A DNA stretch of 64,000 nt from Chryseobacterium sp. (GTDB lineage: Bacteria; Bacteroidota; Bacteroidia; Flavobacteriales; Weeksellaceae): contig NZ_JAFAJM010000001.1 in the NCBI RefSeq assembly GCF_019236175.1, forward strand, positions 1 to 64,000. Direction: 5' to 3'. The notes beneath the pieces are model-generated. The model did no database searches, was not told where the DNA came from, and saw nothing but the letters and a program-made list of their open reading frames with translations. The translations under genes and the position numbers were made by a program. Below are positions 42,465 to 51,661 of the stretch, piece after piece (position 1 is the stretch's first letter; the number at the start of each line of letters is the position of its first letter).

Positions 42465-43898
42465 ATGTTATTTAATTCTATAGGATTTCTTATTTTTTTA
42501 CCCATTGTATTCTGCCTGTATTGGTTTGTTTTCAATAAAAAATTTCAACATCAGAACAGACTGCTGCTGCTGGCAAGTTTTTATTTTTATGCCTGCTGGG
42601 ACTGGAGATTTTTGTTTTTACTGATGTTTTCAATTGGGCTGGATTTTTTTTCTGGGATTAAGATTGAGAATAGTAAGAATAAAAATGAGGCTAAATTCTG
42701 GCTTACTTTAAGCATTGTTATCAATCTTGGCTTTCTGGGATTTTTTAAATATTACAACTTTTTTATAGGAAGTTTTGCCGACCTTCTTGGAGGATTCGGA
42801 TTCAAAGTCAATGTCTGGCTTCTCAGGGTTATCCTTCCGGTAGGGATTTCTTTTTATACATTCCATGGGCTTTCTTATGTAATAGATGTATTTAAAAAAA
42901 GAATCAAAGCAGAACGGAATTTTACAGATTATGCTGTATTTGTAAGTTATTTCCCATTGTTGGTAGCAGGCCCTATAGAACGAGCAACTCATTTGCTGCC
43001 TCAGATACAGAAAAAAAGAGTATTTCATTATGAACAGGCTGTTGACGGAATGCGTCAGATTCTTTGGGGATTTTTCAAAAAAATGGTGATTGCCGATAAC
43101 TGTGCGCCTTTAGTGAATGACATTTTTACTAATTATCAGACCGAAAGTCCGGGAAATCTTGTCATCGGAGTGGTATTGTTTGCTTTTCAGATTTATGGTG
43201 ACTTTTCAGGATATTCGGATATTGCATTAGGTGTTTCCCGGTTGTTTGGGATAGAGCTTCTGAAAAACTTTGCTTTTCCATACTTTTCAAGAGATATTGC
43301 TGAATTCTGGAGAAGATGGCATATCTCACTTTCATCATGGTTCAGAGATTACCTTTATATTCCGTTAGGAGGAAGTAAAGGCGGCCTTTTTATGAAGATC
43401 AGGAATACATTTATTATTTTTCTGGTTTCCGGATTCTGGCATGGAGCCAATTGGACTTTTATTATTTGGGGAGGGCTTAATGCACTCTATTTTATGCCCC
43501 TTCTGATTATGAATAAAAATCGTCAGAACATGGAAGTTGCTGCACAGGGAAAATTGTTCCCTACTTTTAAAGAATGTTTTCAGATTTTTATTACTTTCCT
43601 GATCACCTGTATTGCATGGATTTTTTTCCGGGCTGCCTCGGTAACTCAGGCATTTGAATATATAAAGAGAATCTGTAGTAAAGACCTTATTATAATATCC
43701 CATCCGTTACCTATAAAAATAATAGCATTGATCGGATGTATGCTTATCGTGGAATGGATTAACAGGGATAAATTCCACGGGCTGGAAATAAAGAGATTCA
43801 GCCCGTGGATACGACGCAGTTTTTATTTAATCATTATTTATATCATTCTCCGTTACGCCAATTTCGGGAATAATGAATTTATTTATTTTCAGTTTTAG
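42465..43898 (+). CDS. MBOAT-family O-acyltransferase (AlgI/DltB-like)
   Basis: 477 aa polytopic membrane enzyme of the MBOAT family, which transfers acyl groups to extracytoplasmic polymers. Typical features are PVGISFYTFHGLSYVIDVFK near 130, FPLLVAGPIERATHLLPQI near 165, the FWRRWHISLSSWFRDYLYIPLGGSKGG block compressed near 290, and the catalytic His in SGFWHGANWTFIIWGGLN near 325. The next gene begins 1 nt after its stop and encodes an SGNH-like partner, matching the AlgI-AlgJ/X and DltB-DltD pattern. It probably acylates the surface glycan. Confidence 0.93.
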   Translation: MLFNSIGFLIFLPIVFCLYWFVFNKKFQHQNRLLLLASFYFYACWDWRFLFLLMFSIGLDFFSGIKIENSKNKNEAKFWLTLSIVINLGFLGFFKYYNFFIGSFADLLGGFGFKVNVWLLRVILPVGISFYTFHGLSYVIDVFKKRIKAERNFTDYAVFVSYFPLLVAGPIERATHLLPQIQKKRVFHYEQAVDGMRQILWGFFKKMVIADNCAPLVNDIFTNYQTESPGNLVIGVVLFAFQIYGDFSGYSDIALGVSRLFGIELLKNFAFPYFSRDIAEFWRRWHISLSSWFRDYLYIPLGGSKGGLFMKIRNTFIIFLVSGFWHGANWTFIIWGGLNALYFMPLLIMNKNRQNMEVAAQGKLFPTFKECFQIFITFLITCIAWIFFRAASVTQAFEYIKRICSKDLIIISHPLPIKIIALIGCMLIVEWINRDKFHGLEIKRFSPWIRRSFYLIIIYIILRYANFGNNEFIYFQF

Positions 43899-43899
43899 C

Positions 43900-44820
43900 A
43901 TGAAAAAGTTTTTAATAAAAATAGTACCTTATTTTGTTGCAATAGTTATTGTATTCGGTGTATTGGGAAGCTTTGCTGATGGAAATACAGATGATAATTA
44001 TATGCATTTTGCCGTTAAAAAGCCACAGAATATTATTTTAGGAGATTCCCGGGGATCGCAGGGAATTGTACCCGGAGTTTTAAAGAAAAAACTTTCCAGA
44101 GAATTTGATAATTTCTCTTTAAATATTGTTCAGTCACCTTATGGAGATGTTTATCTTAAGGCTTTAAAAAGAAAATTAGATCCGGAGACTAAAAACGGAA
44201 TTTTCATTTTGACTGTTAATCCGTGGAGTTTATCATTGGATAAAAACGTTAAAAATATTAAGGAATTTCCGGAATATCATTCCCCCCTCAATGATGTGTA
44301 TACTTATGACCGGTCTCCAAATTATGAGTACCTGTTAAAACATTATACAAGAAGCTGGTTTAAAATCTATACCGAAAGGGAAGCGGCTGTTGGAAAATCA
44401 AATTCATTTCTTCACAAAGACGGATGGATGGAAATTAGTGTGGATATGCATCAGGATTCTGTTCAGGCCAGAACCAGGCAAAAGGTTATATTTTATGAAA
44501 AAATTGCAACACAGGTCGAGTTGTCACAAGAGCGTCTGAGGGCCTTTGATGAGATCATTAATTATCTTAGAACCAAAGGAACTGTTTATCTGGTTCGGGT
44601 TCCGACTTCTTCTCCTATTATGGCGATTGAAAATAAAAAATTTCCTCAATTTAGTAAACGCTTACAGGATATTTCCCGTAAACAGAATGTAAAATTCTTT
44701 GATTTTTCAAAAAATTCTGAAGATTACAGATATACTGACGGAAATCATATGTACAAAGAATCCGGTAAAATTCTTACTTCCAGAATTGCAGATTCTATTG
44801 ATGCGAAAAAACTAAAATAG
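43900..44820 (+). CDS. SGNH-like acyl-transfer partner of the MBOAT protein
   Basis: 306 aa from the ATG at 43900, just after the MBOAT stop; the longer frame overlaps the MBOAT gene and has no signal. An N-terminal membrane anchor (LIKIVPYFVAIVIVFGVLG) is followed by an SGNH block I with Ser50 in NIILGDSRGSQG and a late DGNHMYKESG with the Asp/His pair. These match the GDSx...DxxH layout of AlgX/AlgJ/DltD-like partners that pass acyl groups to polymers outside the membrane. Its last 9 nt overlap the end of the convergent GT2 gene. Confidence 0.8.
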   Translation: MKKFLIKIVPYFVAIVIVFGVLGSFADGNTDDNYMHFAVKKPQNIILGDSRGSQGIVPGVLKKKLSREFDNFSLNIVQSPYGDVYLKALKRKLDPETKNGIFILTVNPWSLSLDKNVKNIKEFPEYHSPLNDVYTYDRSPNYEYLLKHYTRSWFKIYTEREAAVGKSNSFLHKDGWMEISVDMHQDSVQARTRQKVIFYEKIATQVELSQERLRAFDEIINYLRTKGTVYLVRVPTSSPIMAIENKKFPQFSKRLQDISRKQNVKFFDFSKNSEDYRYTDGNHMYKESGKILTSRIADSIDAKKLK

Positions 44821-45753
44821 GGTGTTTCTGAAATTGATATTGTAAATTCCTGAACGGATACTCTGGTAGTCAGACAGCAGATTTTTCAGAATCATGCCCC
44901 ATTTTTTAGGTACGGGTGCATTAGCAATTTGGAAACTTCTGTAAATTCTGTTGATATGAAGTTTTACATTATCCGGTATTGTCTCTTCATTTTTGGCCCA
45001 GTCATCTACTTCTTTCCATAAAAGAATTCTGGTGGTAGCCGGGTTTATTTTTTTAGAATCTACCATGGTGATTCTGTTGTTTTCATGCACGCCTCTTACC
45101 CCAACAGCTTTATCCAGTATTCCTGGGTACAGATCAAGATAAAAAGACAGACGGAATAGAAATTCCGTATCCTGATGAAGCCTTAAGCTGGATTTAAACA
45201 GGGGATTCATTTTCCGGATCAGCGCGTCTTTTCTGATGGTTAACGCATCAATACTGAATAAACCAAAAGCTCCCAACATATAAATCTGGCCGGGAAAAAC
45301 CTCTTTTGGATTATGTTTTTTGTAAACAGTAGTCAATTTATCTCCGAATACGGGATAATATTGTTCTTTTGCTTTTTCAGAGTAATAATGAACGCCCAGA
45401 GCGCCATAAACGCCTTCTACCTTCGGGTCTTTAAAAAGTTCTTTTTCTGCATCGAATCTGTTCGGAAGATAATAGTCATCGGCATCCAGAAAAGCAATGA
45501 AATCACCTGTGGATTTTTCTATTCCCAGATTTCGGGTAGGGCCCGCCCCGTGGTTTCCTTTGTCAGGATGTTGGTATAATTTTACTCTGTTGTATTTTTC
45601 AACAAGTTGTTCACATACCTGTAAGGCATTGTCCGGGGATTTGTCTTCAATCAGGATGACCTCATATACTTCATCAAACTGAAGCGCAGATTCTACGGCC
45701 TGAGTTACAAATTTTTCGGCATTATAAACGGGAACTATTACTGAGATTTTCAT
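44812..45753 (-). CDS. Family 2 glycosyltransferase (paralogue A)
   Basis: 313 aa from the ATG at 45753 (MKISVIVPVYNAEKFV). GT-A motifs are VILIEDKSPDNALQVCEQL, GPTRNLGIEKSTGDFIAFLDADDYYLP (in parts, with metal site DADD), and LRLHQDTEFLFRLSFYLDL. It ends DYQSIRSGIYNINFRNTLF. It is a close paralogue of 45889 over its whole length and of 47946 in its N-terminal half. An upstream TTG-start extension overlaps a promoter box and is rejected. The sugar is unknown; it may extend a repeat with its paralogues. Confidence 0.9.
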   Translation of the reverse strand: MKISVIVPVYNAEKFVTQAVESALQFDEVYEVILIEDKSPDNALQVCEQLVEKYNRVKLYQHPDKGNHGAGPTRNLGIEKSTGDFIAFLDADDYYLPNRFDAEKELFKDPKVEGVYGALGVHYYSEKAKEQYYPVFGDKLTTVYKKHNPKEVFPGQIYMLGAFGLFSIDALTIRKDALIRKMNPLFKSSLRLHQDTEFLFRLSFYLDLYPGILDKAVGVRGVHENNRITMVDSKKINPATTRILLWKEVDDWAKNEETIPDNVKLHINRIYRSFQIANAPVPKKWGMILKNLLSDYQSIRSGIYNINFRNTLF

Positions 45754-45801
45754 TAATTGCCTTTTTTGATCATTTGTTTGGGATAATGACTGCAAGATAA
45801 T

Positions 45802-45832
45802 CAAATATAAAGACTTGCACCTTAAAAACCAA
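45802..45832 (-). promoter_or_regulatory. Putative promoter of the 45753 glycosyltransferase
   Basis: TTG (45832-45830) and TATATTTG (45809-45802) on the minus strand, 20 nt apart, 48 nt before the ATG. Confidence 0.55.
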
Positions 45833-45888
45833 TTAAAAAAAGCGGAAATACAGTTGTTTTTTATAGACTGATACTTATATCTTAACTG

Positions 45889-46830
45889 TCAGATCAGCGA
45901 TTCCCTAAAGTTAATATTATAAAGACCGGATCTTATACTCTGATAATCTGTAAACAGGTATTTAAGAATCATGCCCCATTTTTTTACAGTCGGAGCTTTG
46001 GCAATTTCAAAGCTTCGAAGCATCCTGTTGATATGGATCTGTATTTCTTCGGAGGTATCTTTTTCGCTTTTATACCAGTATGCGAGCTCCTTCCAAAGCA
46101 ATGCTCTTGAAACGGAAGCATCTGTTTTACGAGGGCTTATTTTTGTTATTCGGTTCTCTTCATGAACACCGCGCATGGCAATTGCTTTATCTATGATTCC
46201 CGGATAAAGATTAAGATAATAAGACAGTCGAATCTGGAATTCTGTGTCTTCGTGGAGTTTCAGATGAGATTTGAATAAGGGATTAAGTTTCCTTAGCAAA
46301 GCTTCTCTGCGTATGGTCAGGGTATCAATACTGAAATGGCCAAAAGTACCTAACATATGAAGTTGTCCCGGAAAAACATCTTTCGGATGGTAGGTTTTAT
46401 ACACCGTGGTGAGTCTGTCTTTAAATAAATGATAGTATTGTTCTCTTGCTTTTTCAGAGTAATAATGGACTCCCAGTGCTCCATAAACGCCTTCTACTTC
46501 AGGATTTTTGAAAAGTTTTTTTTCTGAATCAAAGCGGTTGGGAAGGTAATAGTCATCGGCATCCAGGAATGCAATAAAATCGCCGGTTGATTTTGCGATT
46601 CCTAAATTCCTACTTGGGCTTGCTCCGTGGTTTTTTTTATCAGGATGCTGATAAAGTTTTACACGCTCATATTTTTCGGCAATCTTCCGGCATACCTGTA
46701 GTGCATTATCCGGAGACTGGTCTTCAATAAGAATCACTTCATAAACTTCATCAAACTGAAGAGCAGATTCCACTGCCTGAAGGACATATTTTTCGGCATT
46801 ATAAACAGGAATAATTACTGAGATCTTCAT
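45889..46830 (-). CDS. Family 2 glycosyltransferase (paralogue B)
   Basis: 313 aa from the ATG at 46830, which follows an AAGGTGA ribosome-binding-like stretch and aligns with the paralogue's start; an ATG 18 nt earlier is possible. Motifs: MKISVIIPVYNAEKYVLQAV, VILIEDQSPDNALQVCRKI, AFLDADDYYLPNRFDSEKKL, LKLHEDTEFQIRLSYYLNL. It ends SIRSGLYNINFRESLI, nearly as in paralogue A. It probably arose by tandem duplication with A. Function is as for A. Confidence 0.9.
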   Translation of the reverse strand: MKISVIIPVYNAEKYVLQAVESALQFDEVYEVILIEDQSPDNALQVCRKIAEKYERVKLYQHPDKKNHGASPSRNLGIAKSTGDFIAFLDADDYYLPNRFDSEKKLFKNPEVEGVYGALGVHYYSEKAREQYYHLFKDRLTTVYKTYHPKDVFPGQLHMLGTFGHFSIDTLTIRREALLRKLNPLFKSHLKLHEDTEFQIRLSYYLNLYPGIIDKAIAMRGVHEENRITKISPRKTDASVSRALLWKELAYWYKSEKDTSEEIQIHINRMLRSFEIAKAPTVKKWGMILKYLFTDYQSIRSGLYNINFRESLI

Positions 46831-46953
46831 TTCACCTTGACAATACATTGAGTGTTTAATTTAGTACCATTTCAAAAACGAAATTAAGCCTTTAATTTTA
46901 GTTTTCCAACGCTGATTATCCTGTTATTGTGAAATATTTATTAATAAATTGTT

Positions 46954-47949
46954 TTATGCCTTCAGTTTTAGTTTTAAAAATTCTGTAATCTTTTTTTCTA
47001 CAAAATGATACAGCAATGCGGCCAGTGCAACCACCATAATTAATTTCAGAATAAAATAAGGGATATTGAGGTAGCCGTCAACTTTAAATCTTCTGAAAAG
47101 TATTTCAACAAAAGGGTGGGAGAGGTATAAAGAATAGGAAATATCCCCTAAAAAAACTAGAAAACGATTTCCTTTGAAGTGAAAAGTATAATCAAAAAGT
47201 AAAAATGAGAATACAAATAGTGATACAATTAATAAAGTTATCAAAGTTCCTGAAGGAATGGCATTAAACAAGAGTAACAGAAAAGAGATAATCCCAGTTA
47301 TACAAATTAGGACTGCCAGTTTTTTACTGATTGCTACTTTATTCAGAAGCAATGCAAATAATATTCCGGTTACAAAATAAAGATTTAACGGGCTTGTGAC
47401 CATCTGAAGGTATGAACTATCAGACGGTATCAAGAGTCCTGAAAGGTAAGTGCCGATAAAAAAGATGATAATAAAAAGATATCTTTTTGTAAAAAACAGG
47501 AGTGAAATTCCGAATATCAGATAGAAAAACATTTCATAATTGAGTGACCAGCCGAGGTATAATACCGGAAAAGTATTTTTTTGAGGAAGGAACAGAAAAG
47601 AATGGATCAGTCTGTTCAAACCTTCTCCGTGCATATAGGTCATAAGAGATCTTCCAAGGATAATCCATGCCAATGTCAGTAAAAAATATAAGGGTACTAT
47701 TCTGATAATTCTTCTTTTGAAAAATAAAGCAATTTCCTTTGATGTGTTGATACTGAAGTCCTTTTTTCGGGTAGTAAATGCCATAATAAACCCACTGATC
47801 ACAAAAAAAATATTAACCCCGATACTGCCCTTACTGAATAGGATATCACCAAGAGGAAGATGCGGGAAGTTGATATATCCTGCAAAATGGAAGCAGCATA
47901 CTAATAATGCTGATATACCCCTTAATATTTGAAGGTTATTGAGCTTCAT
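46954..47949 (-). CDS. Acyltransferase family 3 membrane protein
   Basis: 331 aa, about ten membrane segments. It starts LNNLQILRGISALLVCCFHFAG with the conserved His. Then come GSIGVNIFFVISGFIMAFTTRKK, RIIRIVPLYFLLTLAWI, LYLGWSLNYEMFFYLIFGISL and ISYSLYLSHPFVEILFRRF. This is the second acyltransferase-3 of the locus, with the other at 41307 on the opposite strand. It overlaps the end of the upstream GT2 gene by 4 nt, so it belongs to the long minus-strand operon, and probably O-acylates the glycan. Confidence 0.9.
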   Translation of the reverse strand: MKLNNLQILRGISALLVCCFHFAGYINFPHLPLGDILFSKGSIGVNIFFVISGFIMAFTTRKKDFSINTSKEIALFFKRRIIRIVPLYFLLTLAWIILGRSLMTYMHGEGLNRLIHSFLFLPQKNTFPVLYLGWSLNYEMFFYLIFGISLLFFTKRYLFIIIFFIGTYLSGLLIPSDSSYLQMVTSPLNLYFVTGILFALLLNKVAISKKLAVLICITGIISFLLLLFNAIPSGTLITLLIVSLFVFSFLLFDYTFHFKGNRFLVFLGDISYSLYLSHPFVEILFRRFKVDGYLNIPYFILKLIMVVALAALLYHFVEKKITEFLKLKLKA

Positions 47950-48884
47950 GAGTGGGTATATGTAAAGCGGTATTTGGTCTTCAGTATATCAGGATTTTTA
48001 AGAACAGCAGCCAAAAGCCCTGTTATTTTTGAAATTCCTTTTTTCTCTGAAAGTTCAAATGCTTTTTTCTGCAAATAGAGATGTTGGGCAACATCTGTTT
48101 CCAGTGATAAAGACTGAGACCAATCATATAGAGAGTTCCAGAAAAGATATTGTCTCTGATTATACTGGGGTGAATATCTCACAATCTTTGTAATTCTGTT
48201 ATCATCATGTATTCCTCTCATCGCAACGGCCTGATCTATGATTCCCGATTTTAAATGACAATGGTAAGCCAGCTTAATAATAAAATCAGAATCCTGATGT
48301 ACGCGGAGAATATTATTAAATCTTAGATGATACCGTTCAAGAGCAGACTTTCTTATCGTTAATGCATTCAGGTGAAAAAATGAACCGAAAGTTTTCGGTG
48401 TAAGTCCCAGAAGCCCTCTGAAGATTTCTTTTCCTTCTGCCGGATAGTTTACCGTAGTTAATGTACTGTCACTGAATTTAGACTGAAACTCCTGTTTCCC
48501 TTTTTCTGTGAGATATTCAATACCAGTGGCACTGAATACACCTTCTACTTTTGGATCTTTAAAAAGTTCTTTTTCTGCATCAAATCTGTTCGGAAGATAA
48601 TAATCATCTGCATCCAGGAATGTAATGAAATTTCCGGCAGCTTTTTCAATACCGAGATTTCTTGATGCGGCAGCACCATGATTTTCTTTATCAGGATGCT
48701 GAAACAGCTGTATTCTTGAATCTTCACCGGCTAATTTTTTGCCAATTTCTAATGAGTCATCAGTAGACTTATCTTCCACTAAAATAATTTCTTTAACTTC
48801 TTCAAACTGCAATGCCGATTGTACTGATTTTTCTAAAAACTCAGCAGCATTATATACGGGGATGATGACAGAAATATCAAGCAT
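47946..48884 (-). CDS. Family 2 glycosyltransferase (paralogue C)
   Basis: 312 aa. It starts MLDISVIIPVYNAAEFLEKS, with VILIVEDKST-like EIILVEDKSTDDSLEIGKKL, TFLDADDYYLPNRFDAEKEL (metal site DADD) and LRVHQDSDFIIKLAYHCHL. The N-terminal half resembles paralogues A and B; the C-terminal half diverges (ITGLLAAVLKNPDILKTKYR). Its start overlaps the asnB stop by 1 nt and its end overlaps the acyltransferase gene by 4 nt, so it is tightly coupled within the operon. Confidence 0.9.
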   Translation of the reverse strand: MLDISVIIPVYNAAEFLEKSVQSALQFEEVKEIILVEDKSTDDSLEIGKKLAGEDSRIQLFQHPDKENHGAAASRNLGIEKAAGNFITFLDADDYYLPNRFDAEKELFKDPKVEGVFSATGIEYLTEKGKQEFQSKFSDSTLTTVNYPAEGKEIFRGLLGLTPKTFGSFFHLNALTIRKSALERYHLRFNNILRVHQDSDFIIKLAYHCHLKSGIIDQAVAMRGIHDDNRITKIVRYSPQYNQRQYLFWNSLYDWSQSLSLETDVAQHLYLQKKAFELSEKKGISKITGLLAAVLKNPDILKTKYRFTYTHS

Positions 48885-50680
48885 TATAATACAGATTTAT
48901 TGTTATGAGCCCATAGAGCAAGCTGCAGTAAATTCCAGTGTTTATGATCTTTGTTCAGGAATTTTTGGGTAGCCTTAAAGTCAATATAGCTGAAAACTTT
49001 CTGATCCGGATCTTTTAGAAGATCGTTGGAAAGCCGCATAAGATTATCTTCTTCAAACCAGCTTTTAACGCTAAGCCCGAAACCTTGCTTATGACGGCCT
49101 CTGATGGTATCGGTCCAATAAGATCCCATGGATTCACGGAGGATGATTTTATCGTTTTCGCTGGTAAGTTTCAGCTGATCAGGAAGCTGGATACAAAATT
49201 CTGCAAAATCAATATCCAGAAAAGGGGTTCTTACCTCCAGCGAATTGGCCATCGCCATTCTGTCTGATTTTACCATCATATTGCCCGGCACATAATTCTC
49301 CAGATCTACTCTCATAATGTCATTTAATGAATCCGGGTCAGGTGTAAAGCTGTATCCCTGCTGATAATCCGTTGAACACCCTAACATTGAACGTTCAGTT
49401 GTATTAAAATCATTTCTGACGGAATTCAAATGAAAATCCAGGATAGAACCGTATTTTAAATTCTGCTGGGTAACGAAGGAAACGGTTTTTGCTTTTTTAT
49501 AAAGATTGAGCGCGAATCGTGCGATTAGATTTTTATAACTGAAATGATTTTTCATCATATTTTCCACCGTATAAAAGTGATACCCGCCGAACAGCTCGTC
49601 TCCGACATCTCCGGAAAGGGCTACGGTAAGATTTTTCCTTGCATTTTTGCAGATCTCATAATGAGGGAGGTAAGAAGTATCGGCAAAAGGTTCGTCAAAG
49701 AAAGGAGAAACATGCAGTAATGATTCTGCCAGATCTTTTTTCTGCTCATGAACTTCTATGTGATTGGTTTTATATTTATCGGCAATCTCTTTGGCATATT
49801 TGAGCTCGCTGTTTTTATGGTCGTAGCCGAAACTGATCGTAGTCTGATGAGGTAAAAATTCATCTACTAAGGCAACCACAGATGAAGAATCCAGGCCACC
49901 GCTTAAAAAACTTCCTACCTGAACATCTGCAATAAGCTGTTTTTTAACGGCATTTTTCAGAAGGTATAAAAATTCTTCCTTGGCATCAGACAGGCTGATT
50001 ACCCTGTCTTTTGACGGTAAACTATAATATCGTGAAACATATACGCTGCCTTCTTTCCAGATCAGTTGATGAGCAGGGGGTAAGGTGTGTATATTGCTGT
50101 AAATACTTTGATAAGCACTTACATATCCGTACTGAAGATAATTGGAAACTGCTTCGGGATTTACTTCAGGCTGAATGAGCCCGGAAGCCAGAATCGCTTT
50201 GATCTCCGAAGCAAAAATAAACTCATTATTATGGCCTATAGCATAATAGAAAGGTTTTTCACCAAAACGGTCTCTGGCGCAGAACAATTGCTGTTTATGG
50301 TCATCCCAGACGGCAAAAGCAAACATTCCGGGAAGGTCATGAATAAGGTTTTCCTGTTTTCTCTGATACATGGCAAGAATAACCTCAGTATCTGAACCTC
50401 CGTGATAAGGATATTCTGCATATTGTCTTTTAAGGTCCTGATATCCATAGATTTCCCCATTAAGAACAATGCATTCGTTTTTTGTATTGGAGAACATGGG
50501 TTGTTTCCCATTTTCAGATAAATCTATAATAGAAAGCCTGCGATGGCCCAATGCAGCATTGTCATAGAATTCAAAGTCTGAAGAATCAGGGCCACGATGG
50601 ATCAGGGAATCTGTCATTTTTTTGATTTCCTCCTGATAATTTCTGGCATTGTTACTTATAATTCCTGCTATTCCGCACAT
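48884..50680 (-). CDS. asnB: Asparagine synthase (glutamine-hydrolysing) family protein
   Basis: 598 aa. The N-terminal glutaminase domain starts MCGIAGIISNN with the catalytic Cys2 and has RGPDSSDFEFYDNAALGHRRLSIIDLS (in parts). The C-terminal synthetase domain has the pyrophosphate motif SFLSGGLDSSSVVALVD near residue 265 and SGDVGDELFGGYHFY near 370. AsnB makes asparagine, but relatives inside O-antigen and capsule clusters amidate uronic acids or other carboxylates. Because it is embedded in a glycosyltransferase operon (overlap with the next gene), I favour glycan amidation; both readings are open. Confidence 0.9.
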   Translation of the reverse strand: MCGIAGIISNNARNYQEEIKKMTDSLIHRGPDSSDFEFYDNAALGHRRLSIIDLSENGKQPMFSNTKNECIVLNGEIYGYQDLKRQYAEYPYHGGSDTEVILAMYQRKQENLIHDLPGMFAFAVWDDHKQQLFCARDRFGEKPFYYAIGHNNEFIFASEIKAILASGLIQPEVNPEAVSNYLQYGYVSAYQSIYSNIHTLPPAHQLIWKEGSVYVSRYYSLPSKDRVISLSDAKEEFLYLLKNAVKKQLIADVQVGSFLSGGLDSSSVVALVDEFLPHQTTISFGYDHKNSELKYAKEIADKYKTNHIEVHEQKKDLAESLLHVSPFFDEPFADTSYLPHYEICKNARKNLTVALSGDVGDELFGGYHFYTVENMMKNHFSYKNLIARFALNLYKKAKTVSFVTQQNLKYGSILDFHLNSVRNDFNTTERSMLGCSTDYQQGYSFTPDPDSLNDIMRVDLENYVPGNMMVKSDRMAMANSLEVRTPFLDIDFAEFCIQLPDQLKLTSENDKIILRESMGSYWTDTIRGRHKQGFGLSVKSWFEEDNLMRLSNDLLKDPDQKVFSYIDFKATQKFLNKDHKHWNLLQLALWAHNNKSVL

Positions 50681-50727
50681 ATGCTTTTGTTTTTCATCAT
50701 TACTATTCTCATTTTGTATACGCTAAT

Positions 50728-51651
50728 TTACGATAGATTAAGGAAAGTAGGACCGGTTTGTATCAGCTGCTTCCGTAAACTGTTGAGCTGGTCTCCGTCA
50801 GCGGAAATTTTTTTGTACTTTTTAGACAGTTGTCTGTAAGTACTGAAGTTACCGGTCAGAAAATTTTTAAGCATACTTTGTTGTAGTGCTTTCTTTTCCT
50901 GTTCCCATCCATCAGGTAAATTAGGGTTCATAGCATTAACCTCCACCCGGACATCTTCAAATTTTGTAAAATCTATTTTATATAATGACTGTACTCCGTC
51001 ATGCACCACTTTACTACCGGGAACAAGCAGTACTTTTTTCCGGTGAAAATGAATACGGTTAACATATTCATCATCCTCTCCGTAATGGAAAAAATACGGA
51101 TTAAAGCCGCCCACAGTTTCTATTGTTTTTCTGGGGAGCAGCCAATGGGCAGCATTTACAAAACGGATCTCATAATAAGGTTTCAGCGTCTGAAAATACA
51201 GATCTGAAATCAGTCTGGTTTTCTCATAATTTTTAGCAATATACTGATCTAAAAAAATATCCAGATATTTTTCTGAGCCGTCAATATGGAAAGGGCTGAT
51301 TATTCCAATTTCATCCTGATTAGGATGCTGCATATAAATATCAAGCATTTTCTCCATGCTGTCTTCATAAAGCCATGCATCCTGATTCATCAGGTAAAAA
51401 AAGTCTGCCCCTTTTCTATAAGCTTCTTCAATTCCTATATTATTGGCTTTCCCGAATCCTAAGTTGGTTTCAGACTGGAGAAAACTGATTTCGGGAAACT
51501 GATTTTTAATATAATCCTGTGTTCCGTCTGAAGAACCATTATCAATTACAGTACACTGCACAGGAACTGAGGACTGCCTCAAGCTTGTAAAACATCGTTC
51601 AGCCCATTTCATGGCATTGTAAGTAACAATAATAATATGAACGTTAGGCAT
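50728..51651 (-). CDS. Family 2 glycosyltransferase, rhamnosyltransferase-like (paralogue R1)
   Basis: 307 aa. It has VHIIIVTYNAMKWAERCFTSL, then CTVIDNGSSDGTQDYIKNQFP, NLGFGKANNIGIEEA, FFYLMNQDAWLYEDS (metal-binding NQD), NAAHWLLPRKTIETVGGFN and FFHYGEDDEYVNRI. This layout is shared with rhamnosyltransferase-like GT2 enzymes. It is a clear paralogue of 53360 across the whole length. It lies 47 nt upstream of asnB and 10 nt downstream of the next GT2. Sugar specificity is only suggested. Confidence 0.9.
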   Translation of the reverse strand: MPNVHIIIVTYNAMKWAERCFTSLRQSSVPVQCTVIDNGSSDGTQDYIKNQFPEISFLQSETNLGFGKANNIGIEEAYRKGADFFYLMNQDAWLYEDSMEKMLDIYMQHPNQDEIGIISPFHIDGSEKYLDIFLDQYIAKNYEKTRLISDLYFQTLKPYYEIRFVNAAHWLLPRKTIETVGGFNPYFFHYGEDDEYVNRIHFHRKKVLLVPGSKVVHDGVQSLYKIDFTKFEDVRVEVNAMNPNLPDGWEQEKKALQQSMLKNFLTGNFSTYRQLSKKYKKISADGDQLNSLRKQLIQTGPTFLNLS

Positions 51652-51661
51652 TGTAAAAGTT

